64,000 nt of DNA, taken from Mucilaginibacter sp. Lineage in GTDB: Bacteria; Bacteroidota; Bacteroidia; Sphingobacteriales; Sphingobacteriaceae. The stretch's first letter is position 1; each line of letters opens with the position of its first letter. The stretch spans positions 124,001 to 188,000 of the forward strand of contig NZ_JANYGQ010000017.1 in assembly GCF_025359345.1 (NCBI RefSeq). The letters run 5' to 3'. Shown one piece after another: positions 25,023 through 32,343 of this stretch. Below the pieces are notes generated by a model. It had not been told where the DNA came from, searched no databases, and saw only the letters and a program-made list of their open reading frames with translations. The translations under genes were made by a program, and so were the position numbers.

Positions 25023-25268
25023 TGCCCGGTAACCGCAGCCCTCACCCGCCCTGCAAAGCGTTCCATTTTCCCACGCGGAACACCCCGAACGCTATGGAAC
25101 GCGCTCATTATCAATCATTTTATTTTTTTAATATTTGTAATATGTTGATAATCAACACTTCCAAGTTTTGCATATTTAACATCATGAAATACGTTGACAA
25201 GCAATTAATTAACCATAAAAGGCGTTTTTTTCGCAGACTTCATCCGTAAAGCTGGAACACTTTTTATT

Positions 25269-25760
25269 TTAATGCCGCGCCAAATACCGCTCCCTGCCAT
25301 GGCCGGGGCCAAATTTGTGGAGGTAAATGGCCATGGTTAGCTTGTCGTAGTTGTCGTACCAGGCTTCGTTAAAGCTAATGGTTTGGTTGTGGTTGAATTT
25401 TATTACAAAATTTGTGGTGAAGCCCCCCCAGGTCGGGTTAGCGCCCGAATTGCGCGCCCTATACGTGTTAATAGTATTGATATCGGCCCACTGGATAATG
25501 AACGGTTTTTTAAAAACACGGAACACCGTAATCCCCTCGTCAGCTACTGTAATGCGCAGCCATGATTTTGAAAACATAAAATAAAAAAGCCCAACCCCGG
25601 CGCATAAAAGCGAATTGGAAGCAAAACCCCCTTCCTGTTTAAAACCGCCCGAAATACAATCGTATAGCATATATCCGGTCGCGGCAAGCAAAACAGCCAC
25701 CCCTAAAAAAGCCCGGATATAATAGTTGACGCTGAATGAGGAGGAAACGGGTGCCGGCAT
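25269..25760 (-). CDS. Two-helix membrane protein with a PH-like domain, function unknown
   Basis: I prefer ATG 25760 (MPAPVSSSFSVNYYIRAFLG), 163 residues; the frame is open up to 25910, but that part overlaps a dispersed repeat and looks non-coding. Two membrane helices lie at about 16-36 and 50-66. The rest has strands like LRITVADEGITVFRVFKKP and IIQWADINTINTYRAR, reminiscent of membrane-linked PH domains, ending in a helix and HKFGPGHGRERYLARH. The layout parallels the protein at 14225-14704. No function can be assigned. Confidence 0.65.
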   Translation of the reverse strand: MPAPVSSSFSVNYYIRAFLGVAVLLAATGYMLYDCISGGFKQEGGFASNSLLCAGVGLFYFMFSKSWLRITVADEGITVFRVFKKPFIIQWADINTINTYRARNSGANPTWGGFTTNFVIKFNHNQTISFNEAWYDNYDKLTMAIYLHKFGPGHGRERYLARH

Positions 25761-25837
25761 GGGGAATTTTAGAATTGCTTTTGTTACTGTTGGGTTAAAG
25801 GTAGTGAAATTGTTAAAATGAATTGGGGGTTGCCCGC

Positions 25838-25918
25838 TGGTAGAAGCGTGGCCGCGCTTTCTGCTCATACGCCTGCGGGCGTTAGGCGCGAAGGCCGGTA
25901 TCCGCGGCAATCGCTAAC
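25838..25918 (+). repeat. Dispersed repeat family R, copy 1
   Basis: TGGTAGAAGCGTGGCCGCGC, then TCTGCTCATACGCCTGC, GGCCGGTATCC and ATCGCTAAC. The same blocks in the same order occur at 30660-30795 (reversed) and 38378-38450. GC-rich, and internally palindromic around GCCTGC/GCAGGC. Confidence 0.8.
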
Positions 25919-26175
25919 CCGAGGTTGTTACTACATAGCGAGTGGGCTACCTAAACGCAGGCCACAAGCGGAACGCTTGCGGAAGCGGGGGAATTTGGGG
26001 GAAGCGGTGAAGGCACGTAGCTTCTAACTACAGGCATATTCGTCCGTAGCCACCTCACTATAGGACCAGCAGTGCCACAAAAGAATCCAATAACATTGCA
26101 TGACAGGGCGTGTCACCAATAACATTATCAACATCTATTGTGTATGCGAAGAATAGGTTTTATTTTTGGTATAAT

Positions 26176-26315
26176 AAAAAACCCCGAAGCTACGAACCTC
26201 GGGGTCCAGATGAACCATACAATTTGCTGTTGTATGTTTAGTCTGTACGTCTACCAGTCTTGCTGGACTGATTTTCAGTTATAATGAAAGGGGCGTTGCG
26301 GCTCCTTTTTCATTA
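26176..26315 (-). ncRNA. Candidate structured RNA of about 140 nt with its own terminator
   Basis: Read on the minus strand, a -7-like box TATATTTA (26319-26326) is followed by a hairpin ATGAAA..CC..TTTCAT. Next comes a region closed by GTCCAG/CTGGAC (26204-26209 with 26263-26268) that contains a CATACAA..TTGTATG hairpin (26216-26236). It ends in a strong terminator, ACCCCGA/TCGGGGT with a U run (26176-26205). A 12-residue frame (MKKEPQRPFHYN, 26313-26275) lies at its 5' end. No gene follows on this strand for 400 bases, so this is not an obvious leader. I do not recognise the family. Confidence 0.5.
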
Positions 26316-26369
26316 GTGTAAATATACGAAGCGTTGTAATAGTTTAATACGTAGTTTCTTAACACTGGA

Positions 26370-26426
26370 TGTGGATAATTATATTTCTACGAGAATTTCT
26401 CGTTAAGTCGGCTTAAATTATCCACA
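26370..26426. promoter_or_regulatory. Pair of perfect DnaA boxes in inverted orientation
   Basis: TGTGGATAA (26370-26378) and TTATCCACA (26418-26426) both match the DnaA box consensus TTATCCACA, facing each other 39 bases apart. They lie in a roughly 370-base gene-free AT-rich stretch (26336-26707) with repeated ATGTTAATA words near 26488-26515. This may be a replication origin element or a DnaA-responsive site. Confidence 0.5.
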
Positions 26427-26707
26427 ATAAAAGATTGGTAAAAGTTAGTCAATAAAGTTTGCTGCTGATTATCAGGCAATTAAGCACATGTTAATAAACA
26501 TGCAAATGTTAATATTCTTTACGCTTATTGATTTGCATATCTATCTATAAATAAGACAGTTAGAATAGATTGGACGGTGTCAGATATTTTAGAACTGCGG
26601 CATTAAGTTCTTTGATATGTCATAACGCTTATAGTTGTTTTCCAAAGCAGTAACTTATCCATCGCTCTTTGCTTGGACACTTACTTGTTAAGAGTGTAAC
26701 ATCTAAA

Positions 26708-29194
26708 TTAGCTTTGCTCTGTAGGGCCTACAAATAAATTTAGTTGGGAGGGGTCTTTTAAATCGCTGGTTAACACTTCCAGCGTAATGATGATGTTTTT
26801 GGGGTCATATTCAAATGTAATTGAATTGTATTTTTCATCTTTTAAAAAGTACCTAAAGCTATTTGTTTTGGAAGCCAAATTATTAATATACGGCAATAAA
26901 ATACGATTTACTTCGGTCAAGGATTTTAAGTTATCTATCTCTCCTTTCTTAAATAATTGGACGACAGGTTCACTTTTCACATCAAGTTCTTTATCCTCCT
27001 CCGAAAATAAATCAGTTATTTCCGGCGTCAGTTTTATTGCTGATTGTTCTTTTGTGGCGACCAATACAACTCCGTCTTCGAAGCCCCCTCTCTTATCCCG
27101 TTTTTTATTTGCAATGTCTTCCAAGTCGCTAAGCGTCAGATTATATAACTTACACGCACCGCGTAAAACCTCCAGCACATCGGACATCTCCTCAATATTA
27201 TCTTCGTTTGTACGTGCCCAATAAAACTCGTTAGCCTCTTCAACCGCTTTGCTTTTTAATAAAGGCAAAAGTTCCTCGGGTGATACTCGTCTAATTTTGA
27301 CAATCTCATCATTTTCGCTAATCATCGCGGGTATTTTATCCCTCACAAGTTTATAAAATTTTTTAATATCGTAGTCCGATTGAAAAGGGTCGATGCAGCG
27401 GATATTAACACCTTTTGAATGAAAAATGTAATAGGGATGTGAAAGCATGCTGCCTTTGATATCAACTGTATAGTCGTGCTCTTTGGCGTAAGTAGCAACT
27501 TCATCGATGAACGCCATGTTTCGAAAAAGCTTAATATTCAAGTCGATAAATAAATTTTTCTTTTTAACGCTTTCCGTGGAGTTTTTTAATTTTTTAAAAT
27601 CTTCCTGCGATTTGATGACAACCTTATTTTTGACCGATAAAAAATTATTATATATGGTTCCTATATCGGAAATCTCGTCTTTGGTATAAAACCAAGGTAG
27701 AATCTCTGGATAGTTGTTGCTTTTGTTGACGAAAAACATTACGTTGACAGGGTTATGCAAATGTTTAGCAATGATCTGCGTATAGTTTGCTATCGTTCGT
27801 ACCTGTTCATCTGTCAATGACGGAGTCCAATCGTAATTGATGCCAGCTCTTTTCAGGTACCACATGCCCTCGCTATTAACATCAATATAATTGCTTTTGC
27901 ACCTTATCTTTTTTAAGACATTTGTATCGTTTTTATTATATTCAAAAGAATCATAAGGATGATAATAAAGTCCCTCTACAATTCCCCACGTCGAATCGAT
28001 TCTGACAATATGCGTGTTGGGTTTTGTAAATGAGAGCGCGCCTGCTGTTGACGGGATAAATTGATGAACTAAAAAGCAAAACTGACCTGGTTGATAGCCC
28101 AAATCAATAAACGTCTTGGTTGTTTCAAGTAAGAATTTAAGGGCCTCTTGGTGGGTGAAAATCGTATCTGTCCTTGGAGATAAATAGCCCTGGTTTATTG
28201 TTTCTGTTCTAATAACGATGGGAACAGAAAGTATTTTTTTCAGATCTGTAATAAGACTTAATTCGGTTTCCTCTTTTGCCAGACCTTCAATAACCGCTTC
28301 GTTTTCCAAAATGTAGATTGGCCAGTAAGGAAGCCGACAAGCTATAAATGTTTTGACACATTCAATTTTTCGCCAATGATTGACAGTACTATCCACTGTT
28401 TCAAAGACCTCAAGATCTACTATTTGCTCTTTGCTAACTGAAGTCTTTTTAACCTTCCATTCTGTACCCGGTTTTGTTCCGAGAAAGCTATCAGTTGCTT
28501 CATGATCAACCTGTACAAGCCACAGTTTTCCTCCATCCCAAAGCCATTCAATATGGTATACTTCAGGTAATTGACTAAAAAATGTGGCAAATTTTTTCAG
28601 ATTTTTGACTGCTGTCGGATAATTTAAACTATTTTGGAGTGATAGATCAAGAACTGCAGGTTCGTCCTTTAGTAAAAAAGGGGTTGATTTGTTTGGATCT
28701 CCATTCTGGAATTCTTCCTCTAATAACCAAACGAATTTTGAGGCGTTTACACGACGTTCATTTGAAAGATGCCCCTTAGATTTTGGCCTGTGAAAAACCT
28801 GTATCAATATAGCTAATTCAAGGGTCGAATCATCTTTTTGAACCTGAAAGTCCTTGTATATTGTTTGGAGTGCTTTTCTAATTTCAGCTACATTCGGTTT
28901 ACAAGATTCACTATAATACTTTCCTCTATCAACGATATTTTCCTTTACACAACTGGATCTTAGAATAATCCTTTCGTGATCTCTACGTTGAAAATATAAA
29001 GCTATGGCTGTAATTGTTTCATTATTGTTGGCGACAAAATTATCAGGATCAAGCTGCCAGTTGACATAGAATTCTGTGGAGAGAACGATGAATTCCGGAG
29101 TGAAAATGGTGTAAGGAATCAGATTGATAACCTTTTTCCCCACCAGATTTTCCTGATACTCACTTTGACTGTTTAATAGATATTTTCCGATCAT
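26708..29194 (-). CDS. Tandem PPDK/PEP-synthase-like ATP-binding modules fused to a MazG-like pyrophosphohydrolase
   Basis: 828 residues, AT-rich. Residues about 1-235 resemble the PPDK_N (PEP/pyruvate-binding, ATP-grasp type) domain: ILRSSC at 77-82, ILIQVF at 129-134, and the closing IEWLWDGGKLWLVQ at 215-228. Residues about 285-500 look like a second, diverged copy: VIRTE (327-331), FLVHQFIPSTAGALSF (374-389), IDSTWGIVEG (399-408). Residues 613-712 are a MazG-like NTP pyrophosphohydrolase of the KLVRDKIP type, with acidic ligands EEANE (652-656) and EEMSD (668-672) and the tail RDKRGGFEDGVV. The last 110 residues are unassigned. It overlaps the membrane-protein gene by 4 bp. The combination suggests nucleotide sensing or destruction; no function is established. 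Confidence 0.75.
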   Translation of the reverse strand: MIGKYLLNSQSEYQENLVGKKVINLIPYTIFTPEFIVLSTEFYVNWQLDPDNFVANNNETITAIALYFQRRDHERIILRSSCVKENIVDRGKYYSESCKPNVAEIRKALQTIYKDFQVQKDDSTLELAILIQVFHRPKSKGHLSNERRVNASKFVWLLEEEFQNGDPNKSTPFLLKDEPAVLDLSLQNSLNYPTAVKNLKKFATFFSQLPEVYHIEWLWDGGKLWLVQVDHEATDSFLGTKPGTEWKVKKTSVSKEQIVDLEVFETVDSTVNHWRKIECVKTFIACRLPYWPIYILENEAVIEGLAKEETELSLITDLKKILSVPIVIRTETINQGYLSPRTDTIFTHQEALKFLLETTKTFIDLGYQPGQFCFLVHQFIPSTAGALSFTKPNTHIVRIDSTWGIVEGLYYHPYDSFEYNKNDTNVLKKIRCKSNYIDVNSEGMWYLKRAGINYDWTPSLTDEQVRTIANYTQIIAKHLHNPVNVMFFVNKSNNYPEILPWFYTKDEISDIGTIYNNFLSVKNKVVIKSQEDFKKLKNSTESVKKKNLFIDLNIKLFRNMAFIDEVATYAKEHDYTVDIKGSMLSHPYYIFHSKGVNIRCIDPFQSDYDIKKFYKLVRDKIPAMISENDEIVKIRRVSPEELLPLLKSKAVEEANEFYWARTNEDNIEEMSDVLEVLRGACKLYNLTLSDLEDIANKKRDKRGGFEDGVVLVATKEQSAIKLTPEITDLFSEEDKELDVKSEPVVQLFKKGEIDNLKSLTEVNRILLPYINNLASKTNSFRYFLKDEKYNSITFEYDPKNIIITLEVLTSDLKDPSQLNLFVGPTEQS

Positions 29195-29805
29195 ACCTTT
29201 TCGATAGGCGGATTCTCAGGTTTTTTACCAGGCTCTTTTTGCGTAGCCCCAAAGAGTGTATTGGCGATTTCCGTCAATTTTGCCACAGCGGAATCAGAAA
29301 AATAACCGATTAGAAAACTTACGCCAAATACTGCGCTGCTTTTCTCCATCGCCACCGGAGAAAACAAATTGATAATTCCTGAAGACATTAACAAGATAAA
29401 GGAAAAAGCCAGCGCACCGCTAATGTGCGGCGTAAATACCCGCCATAGAAATCTATCTTGGTTCCACACATTACGGGCTACAGAATGATACAGCCATTTA
29501 GTGCTAAATAATGTGCCTCCCAAGCATCCGCCAATCCACGCATAAGAGTATTTTTTGATCACATGGGGGATACTAATCTGATTGAAAAAGTCTTGATGAA
29601 TTACTATAAGAAGAACGGGAATTATGAGTATCAGAAATCCGACGTAACGCGCCTCTCGCCAAATATAAGGGAGGGCTTCGGTATCATAACGAGTGCGCCA
29701 AGAGCCTGCCTTACGCCCATCAGTCGGATCCGCAGGAGCAAAAGAAACAGTTGGCTTTATTGGGGGTTGCTCAGGCGGAATTCTGTTCTCTTCGTCTTCA
29801 CTCAT
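29191..29805 (-). CDS. Four-helix membrane protein of the HIT/PPDK-MazG operon
   Basis: 204 residues with a Pro-rich cytosolic N-terminus (1-50) and about four membrane helices: 53-72 (ARYVGFLILIIPVLLIVI), 86-104, 125-147 (ALAFSFILLMSSGIINLF) and 153-172. A polar, Pro/Lys-rich tail follows (GATQKEPGKKPENPPIEKV). No family recognised. Its start lies 2 bp past the HIT gene stop, and its stop overlaps the start of the 828-residue gene as ATGA, so the three are almost certainly one transcript. In a defence setting a small multi-helix protein would be the natural membrane effector; that is inference. Confidence 0.75.
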   Translation of the reverse strand: MSEDEENRIPPEQPPIKPTVSFAPADPTDGRKAGSWRTRYDTEALPYIWREARYVGFLILIIPVLLIVIHQDFFNQISIPHVIKKYSYAWIGGCLGGTLFSTKWLYHSVARNVWNQDRFLWRVFTPHISGALAFSFILLMSSGIINLFSPVAMEKSSAVFGVSFLIGYFSDSAVAKLTEIANTLFGATQKEPGKKPENPPIEKV

Positions 29806-29807
29806 TA

Positions 29808-30413
29808 TTACTCATGAAAATTTAATTTGGTATAAGCAGATCCAATATTTTCCGCCATCGGGTTTAATTTCCAATCATAGCTATTGGGAATACCTAAATA
29901 ATTTGCGATCACTTTTCTAAACGTCTGACTAGGAATATTTTCCTGACATGTCATAAAGTGTTTTCCTTCCTGGTTTCTTAGATATAAATAATCGTCATCA
30001 TTGACGTTATAGAATTTAACATCCTTTATTTCATCTATATTCCGCCAAGCATAATCAAGATTTAAAAAATTATCTACCCCGGCCAATAGATCAAAATCAG
30101 TAGGTACCCAGTGTAAATGGGCATAATCAACGCCGCATCCGGCAACAGAATTCTCTAAAGTTGGCCCATGTTCAAACACCACAAATTGATCCTTGTTAAA
30201 TATCGGTAAAAAGCGTTGGGCAAGATGGCCAATTACTCTTTCCAATTCAGCAAAGTTCGTAAGTGATAACTGACTGAAGTTAAGATGGAATTTTCTCGGT
30301 ACGATTAAAAGCCATCCTTCAATCAACGAACCAAGAGTCGGAATAACTAAAAAGTTTTCCGATTCAAATACTGGTTTATTGTAGTCTTTGCTTTCAAAAA
30401 AATTATTCCTCAT
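29808..30413 (-). CDS. HIT-like (histidine triad) protein, first gene of the operon
   Basis: With ATG 30413 (MRNNFFESKDYNKPVFESEN) the protein has 201 residues. ATG 30449 is also in frame, but the TATATTTG box at 30418-30425 lies between the two, favouring the inner start. HIT-fold features are FLVIPTLGSLIEGWLLIVPRKF, FVVFEHGP and YAHLHWVP; the last corresponds to the H-x-H-x-H-x-x triad with the third His replaced by V or P, as in some Ap4A-phosphorylase/CwfJ-type branches. HIT enzymes hydrolyse or transfer nucleotides linked to phosphate, sulfate or amines. The C-terminal 75 residues are unassigned. First gene of a tight three-gene operon. Confidence 0.75.
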   Translation of the reverse strand: MRNNFFESKDYNKPVFESENFLVIPTLGSLIEGWLLIVPRKFHLNFSQLSLTNFAELERVIGHLAQRFLPIFNKDQFVVFEHGPTLENSVAGCGVDYAHLHWVPTDFDLLAGVDNFLNLDYAWRNIDEIKDVKFYNVNDDDYLYLRNQEGKHFMTCQENIPSQTFRKVIANYLGIPNSYDWKLNPMAENIGSAYTKLNFHE

Positions 30414-30417
30414 ATAA

Positions 30418-30425
30418 CAAATATA
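30418..30425 (-). promoter_or_regulatory. -7 box of the HIT / membrane / PPDK-MazG operon
   Basis: TATATTTG on the minus strand, an exact TAnnTTTG match, ending four bases before ATG 30413. The message would be leaderless or nearly so. No clear -33 TTTG. Confidence 0.5.
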
Positions 30426-30659
30426 ACGTATAAAAAGCGAATTTTCCACGCTTTATTGTTCACAAAACTAAAGTTAGCTATGTTTAATTTTTATAAACTG
30501 TTTCCAAGGTTCTCCAGCTTGGCGCGCGCCGCGTCAGCCCAAAGTGGCTGAGCACTCGAACTCTCCTCTCGCGCTAGTATGCAGCGGTGGGTTAAAGCGG
30601 TCGGGGTACTAGTGCGCCGCGTTTAGGTAGCCATGTGATATGCAACTGCAATTATGTCC

Positions 30660-30795
30660 CCCCCCGTTAGCGATAGCAACGGATACCGGCCACTTCGAGG
30701 GCCTCAGTGCAGGCGCCGCGCCTAAGGCCTGCAGGCGTATGACCCTGATCTTCATCAGGACAGGGTTCCAGCGCGGGCCACGGCTTCTACCAGCC
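30660..30795 (-). repeat. Dispersed repeat family R, copy 2 (longest)
   Basis: On the minus strand CTGGTAGAAGC, GTGGCCCGCGCT, TCATACGCCTGCAGGCCT, TAGGCGCG, GGCCGGTATCCGTTGC and TATCGCTAACG occur in the order seen at 25838. Two extra stretches, including the palindrome CCTGATGAAGATCAGG, are inserted. Confidence 0.8.
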
Positions 30796-30935
30796 GGGGC
30801 AACGGCATCATAACAAAAAGGCTTCCTGTAATTTAATTTTTCCCTTCCAAAACCAGCCCGGCGCATGGCGTACGGATTTTCTTGTTTTAAAGCAGCCTGT
30901 GGCGGGCATAACAGCGCATAAGTAATTTTTTTCAC

Positions 30936-31096
30936 AAAAGTGCTGACACTAATTTGTCAGCACTTTTCGCGTTTTTTAGGGTAGCAAACATGATAAAAAG
31001 TGTATTAACAGCGCAGAAACGAACTTTTTAGCTCTTTGGCACTGCTATTTACTGTTCCACCCTGTTCCTTGTGTTTCAGTGTGCACAGGAACGCAA
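30936..31096 (-). repeat. Paired 160-base element, copy A
   Basis: One end is a terminator-like hairpin, AAAAGTGCTGACA / TGTCAGCACTTTT (30936-30967). The other is CTGTTCCACCCTGTTCC plus the hairpin GTTCCTTGTG..CACAGGAAC (31064-31092). A second copy at 61131-61298 has both ends but a diverged middle. In each case the GTTCC end lies next to the stop codon of the neighbouring gene. Confidence 0.85.
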
Positions 31097-31127
31097 AATT
31101 GTACTATAATACTGGTATTGGTTTACC

Positions 31128-31490
31128 TTATTCCCCCCGCAACCTCACCGTATGGTTCACTGCTTTTTCTACAATCCGGTTCAGCGGGTCGCCGCTGCCG
31201 GGGATGCCCACATCCAGCGCGCCGTAATTATTGAACACGTCGGCTGCTTCCTGCGGCTCGCGGGCGTCGAGGGCATGCACGGTTACGATGGTCGCGTTTT
31301 GGGCGAGGGCGGCATGGGCAGCGGCTTCGGGCGGGTTATCAAACAGGTGGTTAAAAAAATCGTTGATGCGTGCCGGGTCGCCGCCGGTATGGGTGTCAAC
31401 GTTTTCTGCCTTAAACAGGTTGCCCAGCAAGTAGGATGTGGCCTGTTCGGCTATTTGAGGGTCGGGAAAAATACCGATTACTGTTATCAT
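31128..31490 (-). CDS. General-stress 17M-like domain protein
   Basis: 120 residues with the YflT/17M-type pattern: a first strand TVIGIFPDPQIAEQATSYLL, then ENVDTHT, NDFFNHLFDN, AALAQNATIVTVHA and EAADVFNNYGALDV. These small alpha/beta proteins are found in stress regulons of Bacilli and Bacteroidota; their molecular role is not known. It is a single gene; the 3' end faces element A, whose hairpins could end its transcript. Confidence 0.8.
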   Translation of the reverse strand: MITVIGIFPDPQIAEQATSYLLGNLFKAENVDTHTGGDPARINDFFNHLFDNPPEAAAHAALAQNATIVTVHALDAREPQEAADVFNNYGALDVGIPGSGDPLNRIVEKAVNHTVRLRGE

Positions 31491-31570
31491 GCCACTAAAA
31501 GAGAATGGCGGGGGGATTTGTTTTAATTTAATGGTGGGGGGCGGTACGGTTGTGCCTTTGGGGGCGGGTA

Positions 31571-31850
31571 GCTTCGGAATGGAGTTTGTGAGGTTAACTT
31601 AATGTTCACCCCGCTCAATTGCCGCGGGGGCTCTGCGGGTAGCTTCGAAATATAGTTTATGGGGATTACTTAATGTTCACCCCGCTCAATTGCCGCGGGG
31701 GCTCTGCGGGTTGCTTCGAAATATAGTTTATGGGGATTAACTTAGCGTTCATCCTGCTCAATTGCCGCGGGGGCTCTGCGGGTTGCTTCGAAATATAGTT
31801 TATGGGGATTAACTTAATGTTCACCCCGCTCAATTGCCGCGGGGGCTGTT
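31571..31850 (+). repeat. Tandem repeat, about 71 bases, four units
   Basis: The unit begins GCTTCGAAATATAGTTTATG and goes on to AACTTAATGTTCACCCCGCT and CAATTGCCGCGGGGGCTC. Units start at 31571, 31642, 31713 and 31785 (spacings 71, 71 and 72). The last unit runs on into the inverted-repeat element instead of closing. Confidence 0.9.
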
Positions 31851-32306
31851 ACTTTGTCTTGATACAAAGTAACCAAAAATCAAGTCAGCAGAAATGCTTC
31901 TTTGCGCACAGGGCCTTTAACGCACAAAGCCGAAAACGTTGCGGGCTGGAATTTTTTTGCCGGACTATCCTTTCCGCTTTTATACCCTGTAATGCAAAAA
32001 CTTCCTATGCCCTGCCCGGCGCACAGGCCTGCAACGTTTTCGGCTTTTGCCCGAAGCCTATCTGCTGACGGTACCCATAAAAGTATCCGTAAAAATATAA
32101 AACATAAAAGCGAAGCAATGACAAAATGGTTAAGGCGGGTAAGGGCCTGACAGAAAAGCGGGCCAGGGTGTTTTGCCTGTAGCGCGGAAGCTTTTTTCTG
32201 TCTTGATCTTTTGGTTACTTTTGGATCAAGCCAAAAGTAACAGCCCCCGCGGCAATTGAGCGGGGCAAATATTAAGTGCTAAGAAGAAATAAAACTTCGA
32301 AGCTAC
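31815..32306. mobile_element. MITE-like element with long terminal inverted repeats, copy 1
   Basis: The left end (CCCCGCTCAATTGCCGCGGG, GTTACTTTGTCTTGATACAA, then AAAAATCAAG) is matched in reverse by the right end (CTTGAT.TTTTGGTTACTTTT, CCCCCGCGGCAATTGAGCGG, then AATAAAACTTCGAAGC). The interior holds a second inverted pair built on GCCGAAAACGTTGCGGGC and GCAACGTTTTCGGC. It has no reading frame for a transposase, so it would need one from elsewhere. Confidence 0.7.
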
Positions 32307-32343
32307 CCGTACATCATCCTATATTTTTCAGCACCAATACATC

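Larger units (their letters stand above)
24571..25268. other. Repeat-rich gene-free region
   Basis: About 700 bases without a convincing gene. It holds a GGAATTCGG-type palindromic stretch near 24700, a 100-base direct repeat (24731-24937) and a CATTGCGAGGAACGAAGCAA repeat (24947-25022). Near its end an ATG at 25184 opens a 21-residue basic frame (MKYVDKQLINHKRRFFRRL...) ending at 25249, preceded by an AT-rich stretch; I cannot tell whether it is translated. Confidence 0.6.
30450..31127. other. Gene-free region with two repeat types
   Basis: It holds GC-rich sequence around 30510-30610, the reversed family R copy (30660-30795), and the paired 160-base element A (30936-31096). The open frames here lack coding character and overlap the repeats. 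Confidence 0.6.
31491..32343. other. Gene-free repeat cluster
   Basis: It contains a 71-base tandem repeat array that runs into an element with long terminal inverted repeats (31815-32306). I see no gene; the two open frames at about 31800-32150 run through the repeat and carry no recognisable protein. Confidence 0.65.

Noticed and set aside
25761..25910. N-terminal extension of the 25269 gene to 25910
   Set aside because: It overlaps the family R repeat; the inner ATG 25760 starts right before the hydrophobic part.
30609..30935. 108-residue minus-strand frame
   Set aside because: It runs through the family R repeat (30660-30795) and has the unusual composition of a repeat; no domain or neighbour support.
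31802..32150. Frames in the 31.8-32.1 kb region
   Set aside because: They lie inside the inverted-repeat element and have no recognisable protein or start signals.
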